Source: Candidatus Rokubacteria bacterium 13_1_40CM_68_15 (GTDB lineage Bacteria > Methylomirabilota > Methylomirabilia > Rokubacteriales > CSP1-6). Taken from it: 56,822 nucleotides of DNA. The translations under genes were made by a program, and so were the position numbers. This document shows positions 32,106 through 40,485 of the stretch, piece by piece. Below the pieces are notes generated by a model that saw only the letters and a program-made list of their open reading frames with translations, made no database searches and was not told the DNA's origin. The stretch lies in NCBI GenBank assembly GCA_001917585.1, contig MNEG01000100.1, positions 1 to 56,822 on the forward strand. The letters run 5' to 3'. Position 1 is the stretch's first letter, and every line of letters starts with the position of its first letter.

Positions 32106-33017
32106 ATGGCGCACGTCCACCGCGAAACCGCGGCGCACCGGTCGCGGCGGCGTTTGCTGGTCGTCCTCGGCCTGACCGGCGGCTTCATGGTCATCGAGGT
32201 GCTGGGCGCGATGTGGACGGGCAGCCTCGCCCTCGCCGCCGACGCCGGCCACATGCTCACCGACGTGGCGGGCGTCGGTCTGGCGCTGTTCGCCATCTGG
32301 ATCGCGGCCCGGCCGCCCACGCCCGAGAAGACGTTCGGCTACTACCGTGTCGAGATCCTGGCCACCGTCGTCAACGCGCTCCTGCTCCTGGCCGTGGCGG
32401 TCGTGATCCTGATCGAGGCCTACCAGCGCGTGCTGGCGCCCCGCGAGGTGCTCGGCCCGCCGATGATGGCCATCGCCGCCGCGGGTCTGGGCGTGAACCT
32501 CGTCTCGGCGTGGCTGCTCCAGCGCGGCGCCGCGGCCAGTCTCAACGTCCGCGCCGCCTATCTGGAAGTACTGAGCGACGCCGTGACGTCGTGCGGTGTG
32601 CTGCTCGCCGCCGCCACGGTGACGTTCACGGGCTGGACGGCGATCGATCCACTCGTCAGCGGCGCCATCGCGCTCTTCATCGTGCCGCGCACGTGGCGGC
32701 TCCTCCGCCAGGCCGTCAACATCCTGCTCGAGGGGACGCCCGCCCACCTCGAGCTGGCCGCGGTCGAGACGGCGATGCTGGAGGTCGTCGGTGTCCTCCG
32801 CGTCCACGATCTGCACGTGTGGACGCTCACGTCGGGGCGGGAGGCGATGAGCGCTCACGTCGTCGTGGCCGATCCGTCCGACAGCGAGCGACTCCTCGAC
32901 GAGCTGCACGCCGTGCTCCATGCCCGTTTCGGGATCGATCACACGACGATCCAGCTCGACCGGGCGCCGGCCGTCGTGGTGCGGCTGAAATCTCCACCGG
33001 GGCCGGCCGGGGTATAG
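32106..33017 (+). CDS. Cation diffusion facilitator (CzcD/ZitB-like) with altered metal site
   Basis: A 303-residue cation efflux protein with six hydrophobic helices and a cytoplasmic C-terminal domain (residues about 210-290, with HDLHVWTLTSG). The TM2 metal pair is His49/Asp53 (DAGHMLTDVAG). In TM5 the usual HxxxD is E154xxxD158 (YLEVLSDAVTS), so a Glu replaces the expected His and specificity may differ from zinc. It exports divalent cations for protons. Confidence 0.92.
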   Translation: MAHVHRETAAHRSRRRLLVVLGLTGGFMVIEVLGAMWTGSLALAADAGHMLTDVAGVGLALFAIWIAARPPTPEKTFGYYRVEILATVVNALLLLAVAVVILIEAYQRVLAPREVLGPPMMAIAAAGLGVNLVSAWLLQRGAAASLNVRAAYLEVLSDAVTSCGVLLAAATVTFTGWTAIDPLVSGAIALFIVPRTWRLLRQAVNILLEGTPAHLELAAVETAMLEVVGVLRVHDLHVWTLTSGREAMSAHVVVADPSDSERLLDELHAVLHARFGIDHTTIQLDRAPAVVVRLKSPPGPAGV

Positions 33018-33018
33018 T
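33013..33018 (+). promoter_or_regulatory. Candidate -10 box (TATAGT) before the UxaA-family gene
   Basis: TATAGT lies 10 bases before the ATG at 33029 and overlaps the CDF stop codon. A GTGAGGG stretch could alternatively serve as a ribosome site on a read-through message. Confidence 0.35.
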
Positions 33019-33028
33019 GAGGGACACC

Positions 33029-34576
33029 ATGGTCACCTATCCGCTCACCGACCGCGCAGTCGTGCTGAAGCCCGACGACGACGTCGCCATCGCCAAGAAG
33101 GAGCTCACCGCCGGCACCGTCCTCGAGGACGGGCCGACGCGCATCACCGTCGCCGTCGACATCAAGCCCGGCCACAAGGTCGCCCGCCATGCCGTCGCCA
33201 CCCGCCAGCCGGTCCGGCGCTACGGCCAGGTCATCGGCTTCGCGACGCGGGACATCGCCGTCGGAGACCACGTGCACAGCCACAACCTCGACATCGGCGA
33301 GCTGGCGGCCGATCGCTACGAGATCGGCGTCGACGTCAAGCCGGTGACGTTCTACCCGCGCGGGCAGATGCGCTACTTCGACGGCTTCAAGCGCGAGGAC
33401 GGCCGCGTCGGCACGCGAAATTACGTCGCCATCGTCTCTACCGTGAACTGCTCGGCGAGCGTGAGCCAGTTCGTGAAGGACAAGTTCCGCGACGTGAAGG
33501 CCGACTATCCGAACATCGACGGCGTCATCGCGGTCACCCACAAATCCGGTTGCGGCACCAAGCTCTTCGGCGAGGATCATCAGGCGCTGCATCGCGTGCT
33601 GGCCGGTTACGCCAAGCATCCGAACGTGGCCGCCTACATCCTGATCGGGCTGGGCTGCGAGGTGAATCAGGCCGCCGTCCTCGTCGATCGCCAGCGCATG
33701 GCGGCACCCGGCCATCCGGAGCGCAGGCCGACCATCATCACCATCCAGGAAACGGGTGGCATCCGGAAGACGGTCGACCGCGCGGTGGCCGAGGTGGCCA
33801 AGATCCTGCCGCAGGCCAACGACGTGAAGCGCACGAAGCAGCCCGTCTCCGAGCTGGTGCTGGCGACGAACTGCGGCGGCTCCGACGGCAACTCCGGAAT
33901 CACGGCCAACCCCGCGCTCGGCTGGGCCGTGGACGAGCTCGTCCGCTATGGCGGCACCGGCGTGCTCGCCGAGACGCCCGAGATCTACGGCGCCGAGCAC
34001 CTGCTGATCCGGCGCGCCATCAACGAGGGCGTGGCCAAGAAGCTCATCGACCGCTACAAGTGGTGGGAGTGGTACTGCCGCGGCATCGAGGCGATGGACA
34101 ACAATCCCGCGCCCGGCAACAAGGCGGGCGGGATCACGACCGTGTTCGAGAAATCGCTGGGCGGGGTGACCAAGGGCGGCACCACCCCGATGATGGACGT
34201 CTTCAACTACGGCGAGCCCATCACGACGCGCGGTTTCGTGTTCATGGACACGCCCGGCCACGATCCCGTCTCCATCACCGGCCTAGTCGCCGGCGGCTGC
34301 AACATCATTTGCTTCACGACAGGCCGCGGCTCGGTGTTCGGATGCAAGCCGGTCCCCTCCATCAAGCTGGCGACGAACTCGCTCGTGTACCGGCACATGG
34401 AGGACGACATGGACATCAACTGCGGCGTGATCCTCGAGGGTACGCCGCTCGAGGTCGTCGGCCGCCAGATCTTCGAGGAGATCATCGCGGTCGCGTCCGG
34501 CAAGGGGAGCAAGAGCGAGCTGAGCGGAGTGGGCGAGGAGGAATTCGCACCCTGGATCATCGGCCCGGTGCTGTGA
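33029..34576 (+). CDS. UxaA-family dehydratase (altronate/galactarate-type)
   Basis: A 515-residue protein joining an N-terminal SAF-like domain (residues about 1-100, GHKVARHAVATRQPVRRYGQ) with the main UxaA domain (GFKREDGRVGTRNYVAIVST, THKSGCG, LGCEVNQ, NCGGSDGNSGITANPALG), whose Cys residues and Gly-rich loops bind Fe/Mn. UxaA enzymes dehydrate sugar acids such as altronate. No sugar-acid transporter or dehydrogenase is near; the next gene, 7 bases on, encodes a CCG-domain protein, an unusual companion. Confidence 0.9.
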   Translation: MVTYPLTDRAVVLKPDDDVAIAKKELTAGTVLEDGPTRITVAVDIKPGHKVARHAVATRQPVRRYGQVIGFATRDIAVGDHVHSHNLDIGELAADRYEIGVDVKPVTFYPRGQMRYFDGFKREDGRVGTRNYVAIVSTVNCSASVSQFVKDKFRDVKADYPNIDGVIAVTHKSGCGTKLFGEDHQALHRVLAGYAKHPNVAAYILIGLGCEVNQAAVLVDRQRMAAPGHPERRPTIITIQETGGIRKTVDRAVAEVAKILPQANDVKRTKQPVSELVLATNCGGSDGNSGITANPALGWAVDELVRYGGTGVLAETPEIYGAEHLLIRRAINEGVAKKLIDRYKWWEWYCRGIEAMDNNPAPGNKAGGITTVFEKSLGGVTKGGTTPMMDVFNYGEPITTRGFVFMDTPGHDPVSITGLVAGGCNIICFTTGRGSVFGCKPVPSIKLATNSLVYRHMEDDMDINCGVILEGTPLEVVGRQIFEEIIAVASGKGSKSELSGVGEEEFAPWIIGPVL

Positions 34577-34583
34577 GCGTGCG

Positions 34584-35567
34584 ATGAGCTTCCCCTTCGG
34601 GAAGTACTTCGGCGAGATCCGGCTCCTGGCCGACCTGCAGTTCCGGGACGCGGCCAAGCCGTTCGAGGATGCGCCGCCTCGCGACCCCGAGCCCAAGGAC
34701 CTGCTCCTCTATCTCGGCTGCAACGTCCTGCGCACTGCCCACCTCGTCACGACGGTCACCGCGGTGCTGAAGGCCATGGGGTTCGACTTCAACGCGGTCG
34801 GCGGCCCGGCGTACTGCTGCGGGATCATCCACCACATGAACGGTGCGCGTGAAGCCTCGCGCGGCTACACGGCGGGGAGCCTGCGCCACTTCGCCGCCTA
34901 TCGACCGCAGAAGGTGATCATGTGGTGCCCGTCCTGCAACGAGCACTACGACGACGTGGTGAAGCAGGAACACGACGTCACGTTTCCCTACGAGCACGTC
35001 ACGGCCTTCATCGCGCGCCACCTGGACCGGGTGACCTTCGTGCGGCCGGTCGCGCGCACGGTGGCGCTCCACTACCACACCGGTCACCCGCAGCAAGACC
35101 TGGACTGGGCGAGCACGCGGACGATCCTGCGCGCGATCCCCGGACTCGAGTACGTGGAGATCGACAACCCGTCGGCGCTCGGCCGTCACTGCAGCGCCAA
35201 GTACATCAACGCGCTGGGACGGCCCGCCTGGCAGGACCACGTCACGCGTGTGGCCGGGGCGGCGGCGGCGGCCGGTGTCGACGTTCTGGCCACCGTCTAT
35301 CACTCCTGTCAGCGGGAGATCTGCGACCAGGAGGGCCGCCACCCGTTCGCCGTCACCAATTACGTGACGCTGCTGGCCGAGGCGATGGGACTGCCGTCGG
35401 AGGACGACTGGTTCAAGCGCCAGCGCCTGGCCGCTGATCCCGCGGCCACGTTCGCCGAGATACAACCCTGGGTGGAGGCGCGTGGCCTCGATGCCGACCG
35501 AGTGAAGGACGTGCTCACGAAGTCGTTCGCGCCCGCCTGCGAGACCCGGCTGCCGAACCCGTCCTAG
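34584..35567 (+). CDS. CCG-domain (heterodisulfide-reductase HdrB-like) protein
   Basis: A 327-residue protein. The first CCG domain is complete: YLGCNVLRTAHLVTT, AYCCGIIHHM and WCPSC. The second is degenerate: LGRHCSAKYINAL and VYHSCQREIC replace the usual CCG and CxxC. HdrB/GlcF-type CCG domains bind noncubane [4Fe-4S] clusters and move electrons to or from thiols or quinones. No FeS ferredoxin or FAD partner is adjacent. Stop overlaps the convergent PilZ gene stop. Confidence 0.85.
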   Translation: MSFPFGKYFGEIRLLADLQFRDAAKPFEDAPPRDPEPKDLLLYLGCNVLRTAHLVTTVTAVLKAMGFDFNAVGGPAYCCGIIHHMNGAREASRGYTAGSLRHFAAYRPQKVIMWCPSCNEHYDDVVKQEHDVTFPYEHVTAFIARHLDRVTFVRPVARTVALHYHTGHPQQDLDWASTRTILRAIPGLEYVEIDNPSALGRHCSAKYINALGRPAWQDHVTRVAGAAAAAGVDVLATVYHSCQREICDQEGRHPFAVTNYVTLLAEAMGLPSEDDWFKRQRLAADPAATFAEIQPWVEARGLDADRVKDVLTKSFAPACETRLPNPS

Positions 35568-36085
35568 CCTATCGGCGTTCGAGCGCTCGAGGCCGATCCC
35601 GCCTCTCCGCCGCCCCGCGCGGCCAGGTCGTGCACGAGGCGACGTAACCGCTCGCGCTCGGGCGCAGCCAACTCGGTGAAGACGAGTCCGGCCGCGCCGG
35701 CGCGGATCGAATGCACGACCGCCGCTGGCACCGTGATCGGCCGCGCGTCCGGTCCCGGCTCGAGCTTCACTTCCACCTGGGCACCGTTGGCGAGCATGAC
35801 GTCGGTGTCGACCGTGCAGCCGTTGATCGACAGCTCGATGGCGCGGCCGGGCGCGGACCCGGGCAGGCCGGACAGGCGCACGGGAATGTCGGCGCGGATC
35901 CGGTCGTACTCGCGGCGCTCGGGCGCCGGCCGCGCATAGCGCCGGCCCGGCCGCCACGCGCGAAAGCGGTGGGCGCAGTACTGGCAGCGGAACGGGTACA
36001 CGTACACGAGGCTGAGCAGCAGCTCGGCGGGGCCGCTGCGGTGTGAACAGCGGACGAAGCCCCGGCGGCACTTCGGGCACGTCAC
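35564..36085 (-). CDS. PilZ-domain protein with N-terminal zinc ribbon
   Basis: A 173-residue protein. The N-terminus has paired cysteines (MTCPKCRRGFVRCSHR and FRCQYCAHRFRAW), a zinc-ribbon-like module. A PilZ domain follows (YDRIRADIPVRLSG, then IELSINGCTVDTDV), with the RxxxR and D/NxSxxG motifs for cyclic-di-GMP only partly seen: R-ADIPVR and SINGC. It may be a c-di-GMP effector; residue coverage is incomplete. Confidence 0.82.
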   Translation of the reverse strand: MTCPKCRRGFVRCSHRSGPAELLLSLVYVYPFRCQYCAHRFRAWRPGRRYARPAPERREYDRIRADIPVRLSGLPGSAPGRAIELSINGCTVDTDVMLANGAQVEVKLEPGPDARPITVPAAVVHSIRAGAAGLVFTELAAPERERLRRLVHDLAARGGGEAGSASSARTPIG

Positions 36086-36128
36086 TCCGTGCAGTGGCTC
36101 GATGGGCGGCGCCCCTCTCCGCGACTCC

Positions 36129-36416
36129 TCAGGACTGTACCACCGTGACGACGAGACCGATCGATGCCAGGATGTTGCCGACGCGGACGCACTCCGTCTC
36201 GGCCCCGATCTTCACAACCGCCTTGCCGCTGTTGTGGACCCGCCACGCGATCTCCCAGCCCTCGGCCTCGCTGCACGTGATGGCCTTCTGGAGCTGGCGG
36301 ACGACATCCTCGAACGTGTGGCAGTCACAGTTGTGGAGAATCGTCATCCAGGGCGGCGCGGCCGCGCTCTCGACGATCTCTTCGGTATCTGCGTATGGTC
36401 TAGCCTGCTCTGGCAT
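36129..36416 (-). CDS. ClpS-like protease adaptor, divergent
   Basis: A 95-residue protein. From residue 23, WMTILHNCDCHTFEDVVRQL and the HNSGKAVVKI strand align with ClpS, the adaptor delivering N-degron proteins to ClpAP. The N-degron pocket residues are partly kept: Asn29, Asp31 (normally NDD, here NCD) and His61 (normally HHEGKA). No clpA is in the window. The ATG has GGGAGG upstream. Confidence 0.72.
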   Translation of the reverse strand: MPEQARPYADTEEIVESAAAPPWMTILHNCDCHTFEDVVRQLQKAITCSEAEGWEIAWRVHNSGKAVVKIGAETECVRVGNILASIGLVVTVVQS

Positions 36417-36669
36417 CGCGGAGTACCTCCCGCGCGATCAGGCCGCCATTATCTCATTGGACTCCCACATGCAATCGCCGTGCGGCCTCCAACCGCACGA
36501 GGTTTGCGAGACAGGCGAGGCAGAGCCCACCGCCGTGAGCCCGCCTCGTCTGTCTGCCGTGGTCTCTTTCGCTCTGCGATTGGACGCGGATGCTCATCCG
36601 GACACCAGCCGGTGGGCTGGTCATGTCCTCGCGCCTCATCGCCGAGCAACACCAGAGTCGATCCCCATG
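36417..36669. other. Gene-free stretch between ClpS-like and NHL genes
   Basis: These 253 bases contain no gene I would defend. A minus-strand frame at 36454-36639 includes GGGLCLACLANLVRLEAARR, with one CxxC, but has no ribosome site or recognisable family. The stretch is slightly less GC-rich than the surroundings and would hold the ClpS promoter. Confidence 0.4.
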
Positions 36670-37743
36670 CTAATCGTCGTGTCGATCGTCGCCGCTCAGC
36701 CCTTTCACGCGGGGGATGCGAGCCTTGATGCGCGACACCGTGTGCGTCGTGACCTGCGCCGCCCACGGTGAATCGACCGTCCGTTTCTCCGGGTCTCCGA
36801 GTGCGGTACCGAGGTCGAGTGAGAGGTTCGTGACGAACAGATCGTCGCCGTGGAACGCCAGGCTCGCCGGGAAGAGGAAACCAATAGGAGCCCCGTCGCG
36901 TCCGATTCCGTTGAAGTCGCCCAGCTTGGCGATCACGCGGCCTTGGGTCGGCTCGATGACGACGATCTCATCGGCCTGGTTCGCCGCCACCCAGATGTTG
37001 TCGTCGTCGTCGATGATCAAACCGTCGGCGCCGTTGATACTGTTGACGAATACCGTCGCCGCGCCGGCCACGGGATTGCTCGACTTGCCGCCAGTCACGT
37101 CGATCTTCACAACGGTGTCGTTACCCGTGTTGGCGACGAAGAGCGCCGTCCGCGCCTTGTTGAAGGCCAGGCCATTGGCCCCGAAGGGTGGCACGCCGGT
37201 GGTCGTCAGCCTGGCGTCGCTCTTCCAATCGGTTGCCACACCGCCAGTGGGACCTGTTCGCCAGATGGTGCCATTGAACGAATCCGAGACGTACACGTTC
37301 CCGGCGTCGTCGAAGGTGAGGACGTTCAGTCCCGCGTTGAGGCCCCTGGGGGGCGGGATCGTGATGAAGTCCGTCGAGGCTCCGGTGAACGGATTCACTT
37401 TCAGAACCTTCTTGCCGCCGAAGTCGATGATGAGCAGACCCGCTGTCGGATGAAAAGCGAGATCGAGCAGAAGATTCGTCGAGCCGGCAACGGCGACCTG
37501 CCGGCGCAGTTTCCCGTTCCGACCGAACACGAACAGCTGTCCAGGGCCACTCGCCTTGCTGACGTCGAATGTCGTCACGTAAACGTTGCCATCGCCATCT
37601 ACGGTGAGGCCCTCGGGATGCGCCTGACCGGCCGGCAACGTGGCGAATCTTTGCACTTCCCCCCGGTCCCACGCATGGGCATTGAGCGGTAGAGCGACCA
37701 GCAACAGCAGAGTAAGGAGCGTTGTTGCTCTCGATATTGTCAT
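36670..37743 (-). CDS. Secreted NHL/SMP-30-like beta-propeller protein
   Basis: A 357-residue exported protein. The signal peptide (ATTLLTLLLLVALPLNAHA) is followed by a series of strands with repeating GN-V-V-D/N patterns (GLTVDGDGNVYVTTFD; VLTFDDAGNVYVSDSF; LIIDDDDNIWVAAN), typical of a six-bladed NHL or gluconolactonase-like propeller. Its ATG overlaps the upstream MaoC stop (ATGA). Function unknown; likely periplasmic ligand or lactone binding. Confidence 0.85.
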   Translation of the reverse strand: MTISRATTLLTLLLLVALPLNAHAWDRGEVQRFATLPAGQAHPEGLTVDGDGNVYVTTFDVSKASGPGQLFVFGRNGKLRRQVAVAGSTNLLLDLAFHPTAGLLIIDFGGKKVLKVNPFTGASTDFITIPPPRGLNAGLNVLTFDDAGNVYVSDSFNGTIWRTGPTGGVATDWKSDARLTTTGVPPFGANGLAFNKARTALFVANTGNDTVVKIDVTGGKSSNPVAGAATVFVNSINGADGLIIDDDDNIWVAANQADEIVVIEPTQGRVIAKLGDFNGIGRDGAPIGFLFPASLAFHGDDLFVTNLSLDLGTALGDPEKRTVDSPWAAQVTTHTVSRIKARIPRVKGLSGDDRHDD

Positions 37744-38231
37744 GTGCTGCCCTCCCTGGTCAGTTGTCCCTCCCCGAGCGTGGGATGGTTTTTCTTGGGC
37801 ACGAGGACTTTTCGCCGGAACGTCATCACCACCTCTTCTCGCTGGTTGCGGACGCGGGTCTCGACGCTTACCACACCTCGGTCGCCTTGTCGCGACTCGT
37901 GCAGGTCGAGGACGGTCGACTCCGAGTACAGGGTGTCGCCGTTGAACGTCGGCGCGTGGTGCACGATCTTCTCGATCTCGAGGTTGGCGATGGCCCTTCC
38001 CGACACGTCGGCCACGGTGAGTCCGATGCCGACGGAGAACACGAGGGGGCCGAGGACGACCCGCTGCCCGTGCTGGCTCTGCGCCGCATAGTGGGCGTCG
38101 CTGTGCAGGGGATGCTGGTTGTTGGTCAGCAGCGCGAACCACGTGTTGTCGGTTTCGGTGATCGTGCGGCCCGGCCAGTGCTTGATGATCTCGCCGACGG
38201 TGAACTCCTCGAGGTAGCGGCCGAAGGCCAC
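37740..38231 (-). CDS. MaoC-like acyl-CoA hydratase
   Basis: A 163-residue hotdog-fold protein. The N-terminal GRYLEEFTVGEIIKHWPGRT, then LLTNNQHPLHSDAHYAAQ, matches MaoC/mesaconyl-CoA hydratase relatives; the usual catalytic Asp of D-x-N-P-x-H is Asn here, a variant typical of that itaconyl/mesaconyl subgroup. It follows the tandem acyl-CoA dehydrogenase by 10 bases, so desaturation and hydration steps are co-expressed. Confidence 0.87.
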   Translation of the reverse strand: MAFGRYLEEFTVGEIIKHWPGRTITETDNTWFALLTNNQHPLHSDAHYAAQSQHGQRVVLGPLVFSVGIGLTVADVSGRAIANLEIEKIVHHAPTFNGDTLYSESTVLDLHESRQGDRGVVSVETRVRNQREEVVMTFRRKVLVPKKNHPTLGEGQLTREGST

Positions 38232-38241
38232 GGGCGCGCGC

Positions 38242-40458
38242 TCAGCCGATCAGCCGCGCCGCCAGCGCCGCGCGGTCGGCGTCGGCGCCGCCGAGGGCGA
38301 GAAGCAGGCCGGGCGCATCACGGTAGTACCGCTCCACCGGGAATTCCGTCGTGTAGCCGTAGCCGCCGTGGATCCGCATCGCCGTGAGCGTCACCGCGCA
38401 CGCGGTCTCGGCGGCGAAGAGGCGGGCCAGACCGGGAGTCACGTCGTCGCCGTCGGTCTCGAGTCGGGCCGCGGCATCGGCGGTGAGCAGCCGGGCGGCC
38501 GTGATGGCCGTCGCCATGTCGGCGAGCGCGAGTTGCACGGCCTGGTGCTGGCAGATCGGCTTGCCGAACGCGCTCCGCTGCTGCGAGTAGCGCAGGGCGG
38601 CCTCGAAAGACGCCTGGGCGATACCGACCGCGCTGGCGGCGAGCCACAGCCGGGCCAGCGCGCCGCTCTCCGTCGCCGCGACGCCCTCCCGCCCGTCGCC
38701 CGCGCCGAGCACGGACGTGAGCGGCAGGCGCACGCCGTCCAGGTGCAGCACGGCCGCGTCGGCGCCGCGCGCGCCCAGCGTGTCCTCGGGTTGGCCGACG
38801 CCGAGGCCGGGCGCGCGCCGCGGGACGGCCACGACGACGTGACCGGCATCGGTGATGGCGCGGACAACGAAGACGTCCGCGCGCGCGGCGTTGTCGGCGA
38901 GTGTCGTTGTTCCCGTCAGCACGCACTCGGTCCGCTCACGCCGGCCCGAGACGTCGCCGGCCATGGCCGTGCTCGCCACCGTCTCGGCGCGCGTCATGCG
39001 AGCGAGCATCGCGCGCTGCGCGTCGTCGCCGAAGCGCGCGAACACCCACGCGGCCGTGAGGTGCGCGGCGACCACGCCGGCGACGGTGGCGGAGCCACGC
39101 GCGATCTCCTCGACGATCATCGCGCACGTGAGGAGGTCGAGACCGAGGCCACCGTGCTCGGGCGGGACGACGGCGCCAAGGATGCCGAGATCCACGAGGC
39201 CGTCGAGCATCTCCAGCGACTCGGGGCGCGGCACGATCTCTTTCTCGACGAACTGGCGCACGGCCAGGAGCATCTGCCGGCGCTCGACCGGCTCGCCTTC
39301 TAATGATGTCAAGCCACCCAGGCGCTCGCCATACCGTTCGAGCAGCTGGCGCGCGATCAGCGTGCGCTGGATCTCGTTGGTGCCCTCGCCGATGATCATG
39401 AGCGGCGCGTCCCGGTAGTGGCGCTCGACGTCGAGCTTCGGCGACAGCCCGGCCTCGCCGTGCACGCGCAGGGCGTCGAGTGCGAGCGACTGAGCCGTCT
39501 CCGATGCCAGGAGCTTCGCCATGCCGGCCTCGAGATCGCAGCGCTCGGCGCGGTCCTTCATGCCGGCCGCCCAGTAGGTGACGAGCCGCGCACCGCCGAG
39601 CCGCGCGGCCATGTCGGCGATCATCGGCGGCGCGCTCGCCCGCGCGCGACAGCCGGCGACGGCTCGGTCCATGGCGGCCTGGCCCACGCCGACGGCGCGC
39701 GCCGCGATGTTGATTCGCCCCGTCTCGAGACCGCTCATGACGTGCTTGAAGCCGCGCCCCTCCACGCCGCCCACCAGGCTCGCCGCCGGCACGACGAAGT
39801 CCTCGAAGACGAGCTCGGCGGTGTCGACGCCCTTGTAGCCGAGCTTGCCGATCGACTTCACCACGCGCAGCCCTCGGGCCGAGGGATCATCGCCCTTCTC
39901 GACGATGAAGCAGGACATTCCGCGATGGCGCGGGCTCGCCGCCAGATCGGTGAGCGCGAGGAGCGCGAACGTGTTGCCTTCACGACCGTTGGTGACGAAC
40001 ATCTTCGTCCCCGTGATCACGTAGTCGTCACCCCGCCGACGCGCGACGGTGCGGATCGCCTGGACGTCGGAACCCGCCTGGGGCTCGGTCAGACAGAGCC
40101 CGCCTCGCGCGTCGCCCAGGGCGAAGCGCGGCAGAAAGCGGGCGCGCTGCTCCTCGGTGCCGTGCTGAAGCACGATGAGCGCCGCCATCGTGTGGCTGTT
40201 GATCACCCCCGCGAGCGACATCCAGCCCCGGCACAGCTCCTCGATGACTCGCGCGTAGGTCGTCACGTCGAGCCCGAGGCCGCCCCAGGCCCGGGGCACC
40301 AGCGCCCCGAACAGGCCCAGCTCGCGCAGGCGGGACACGAGGTCGTGGGGGTAACGGTCCCCGTGCTCGAGCTCGGACGCCACGGCCACGACCTCCGTCT
40401 CCACGAACCGTCGGACGGCGCCGACGATGGGAGGGAGAGAGACGTTGGGGGTGATCAC
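38242..40458 (-). CDS. Tandem acyl-CoA dehydrogenase fusion
   Basis: A 738-residue protein holding two complete-length ACAD modules. The first (residues 1 to about 385) has the FAD segment CLTEPQAGSDVQ, ITGTKMFVTNG and the catalytic Glu region in IIGEGTNEIQR, but lacks about 12 residues of the usual RRQFGKPI segment (CRARASAPPMIADMA). The second (about 395-738) keeps QQRSAFGKPICQHQAVQ but ends YRDAPGLLLALGGADADRAA, with no EGT, so it has probably lost the catalytic base. The GTG lies 9 bases after TAAACT, likely leaderless. Product: alpha,beta-desaturated acyl-CoA, which the downstream MaoC could hydrate. Confidence 0.88.
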   Translation of the reverse strand: MITPNVSLPPIVGAVRRFVETEVVAVASELEHGDRYPHDLVSRLRELGLFGALVPRAWGGLGLDVTTYARVIEELCRGWMSLAGVINSHTMAALIVLQHGTEEQRARFLPRFALGDARGGLCLTEPQAGSDVQAIRTVARRRGDDYVITGTKMFVTNGREGNTFALLALTDLAASPRHRGMSCFIVEKGDDPSARGLRVVKSIGKLGYKGVDTAELVFEDFVVPAASLVGGVEGRGFKHVMSGLETGRINIAARAVGVGQAAMDRAVAGCRARASAPPMIADMAARLGGARLVTYWAAGMKDRAERCDLEAGMAKLLASETAQSLALDALRVHGEAGLSPKLDVERHYRDAPLMIIGEGTNEIQRTLIARQLLERYGERLGGLTSLEGEPVERRQMLLAVRQFVEKEIVPRPESLEMLDGLVDLGILGAVVPPEHGGLGLDLLTCAMIVEEIARGSATVAGVVAAHLTAAWVFARFGDDAQRAMLARMTRAETVASTAMAGDVSGRRERTECVLTGTTTLADNAARADVFVVRAITDAGHVVVAVPRRAPGLGVGQPEDTLGARGADAAVLHLDGVRLPLTSVLGAGDGREGVAATESGALARLWLAASAVGIAQASFEAALRYSQQRSAFGKPICQHQAVQLALADMATAITAARLLTADAAARLETDGDDVTPGLARLFAAETACAVTLTAMRIHGGYGYTTEFPVERYYRDAPGLLLALGGADADRAALAARLIG

Positions 40459-40467
40459 GGCGCCCGG

Positions 40468-40477
40468 AGTTTACAAT
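40468..40477. promoter_or_regulatory. Overlapping divergent -10 boxes
   Basis: TAAACT (minus, 40468-40473) is 9 bases from the GTG at 40458 and TACAAT (plus, 40472-40477) is 8 bases from the ATG at 40486. The two hexamers share two bases, so only one polymerase could occupy the site at a time. Confidence 0.45.
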
Positions 40478-40485
40478 AGATGCGC

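Noticed and set aside
36454-36639. Small minus-strand protein with a CxxC
   Set aside because: No ribosome site, no family similarity and short length; the frame is compatible with chance in GC-rich DNA.
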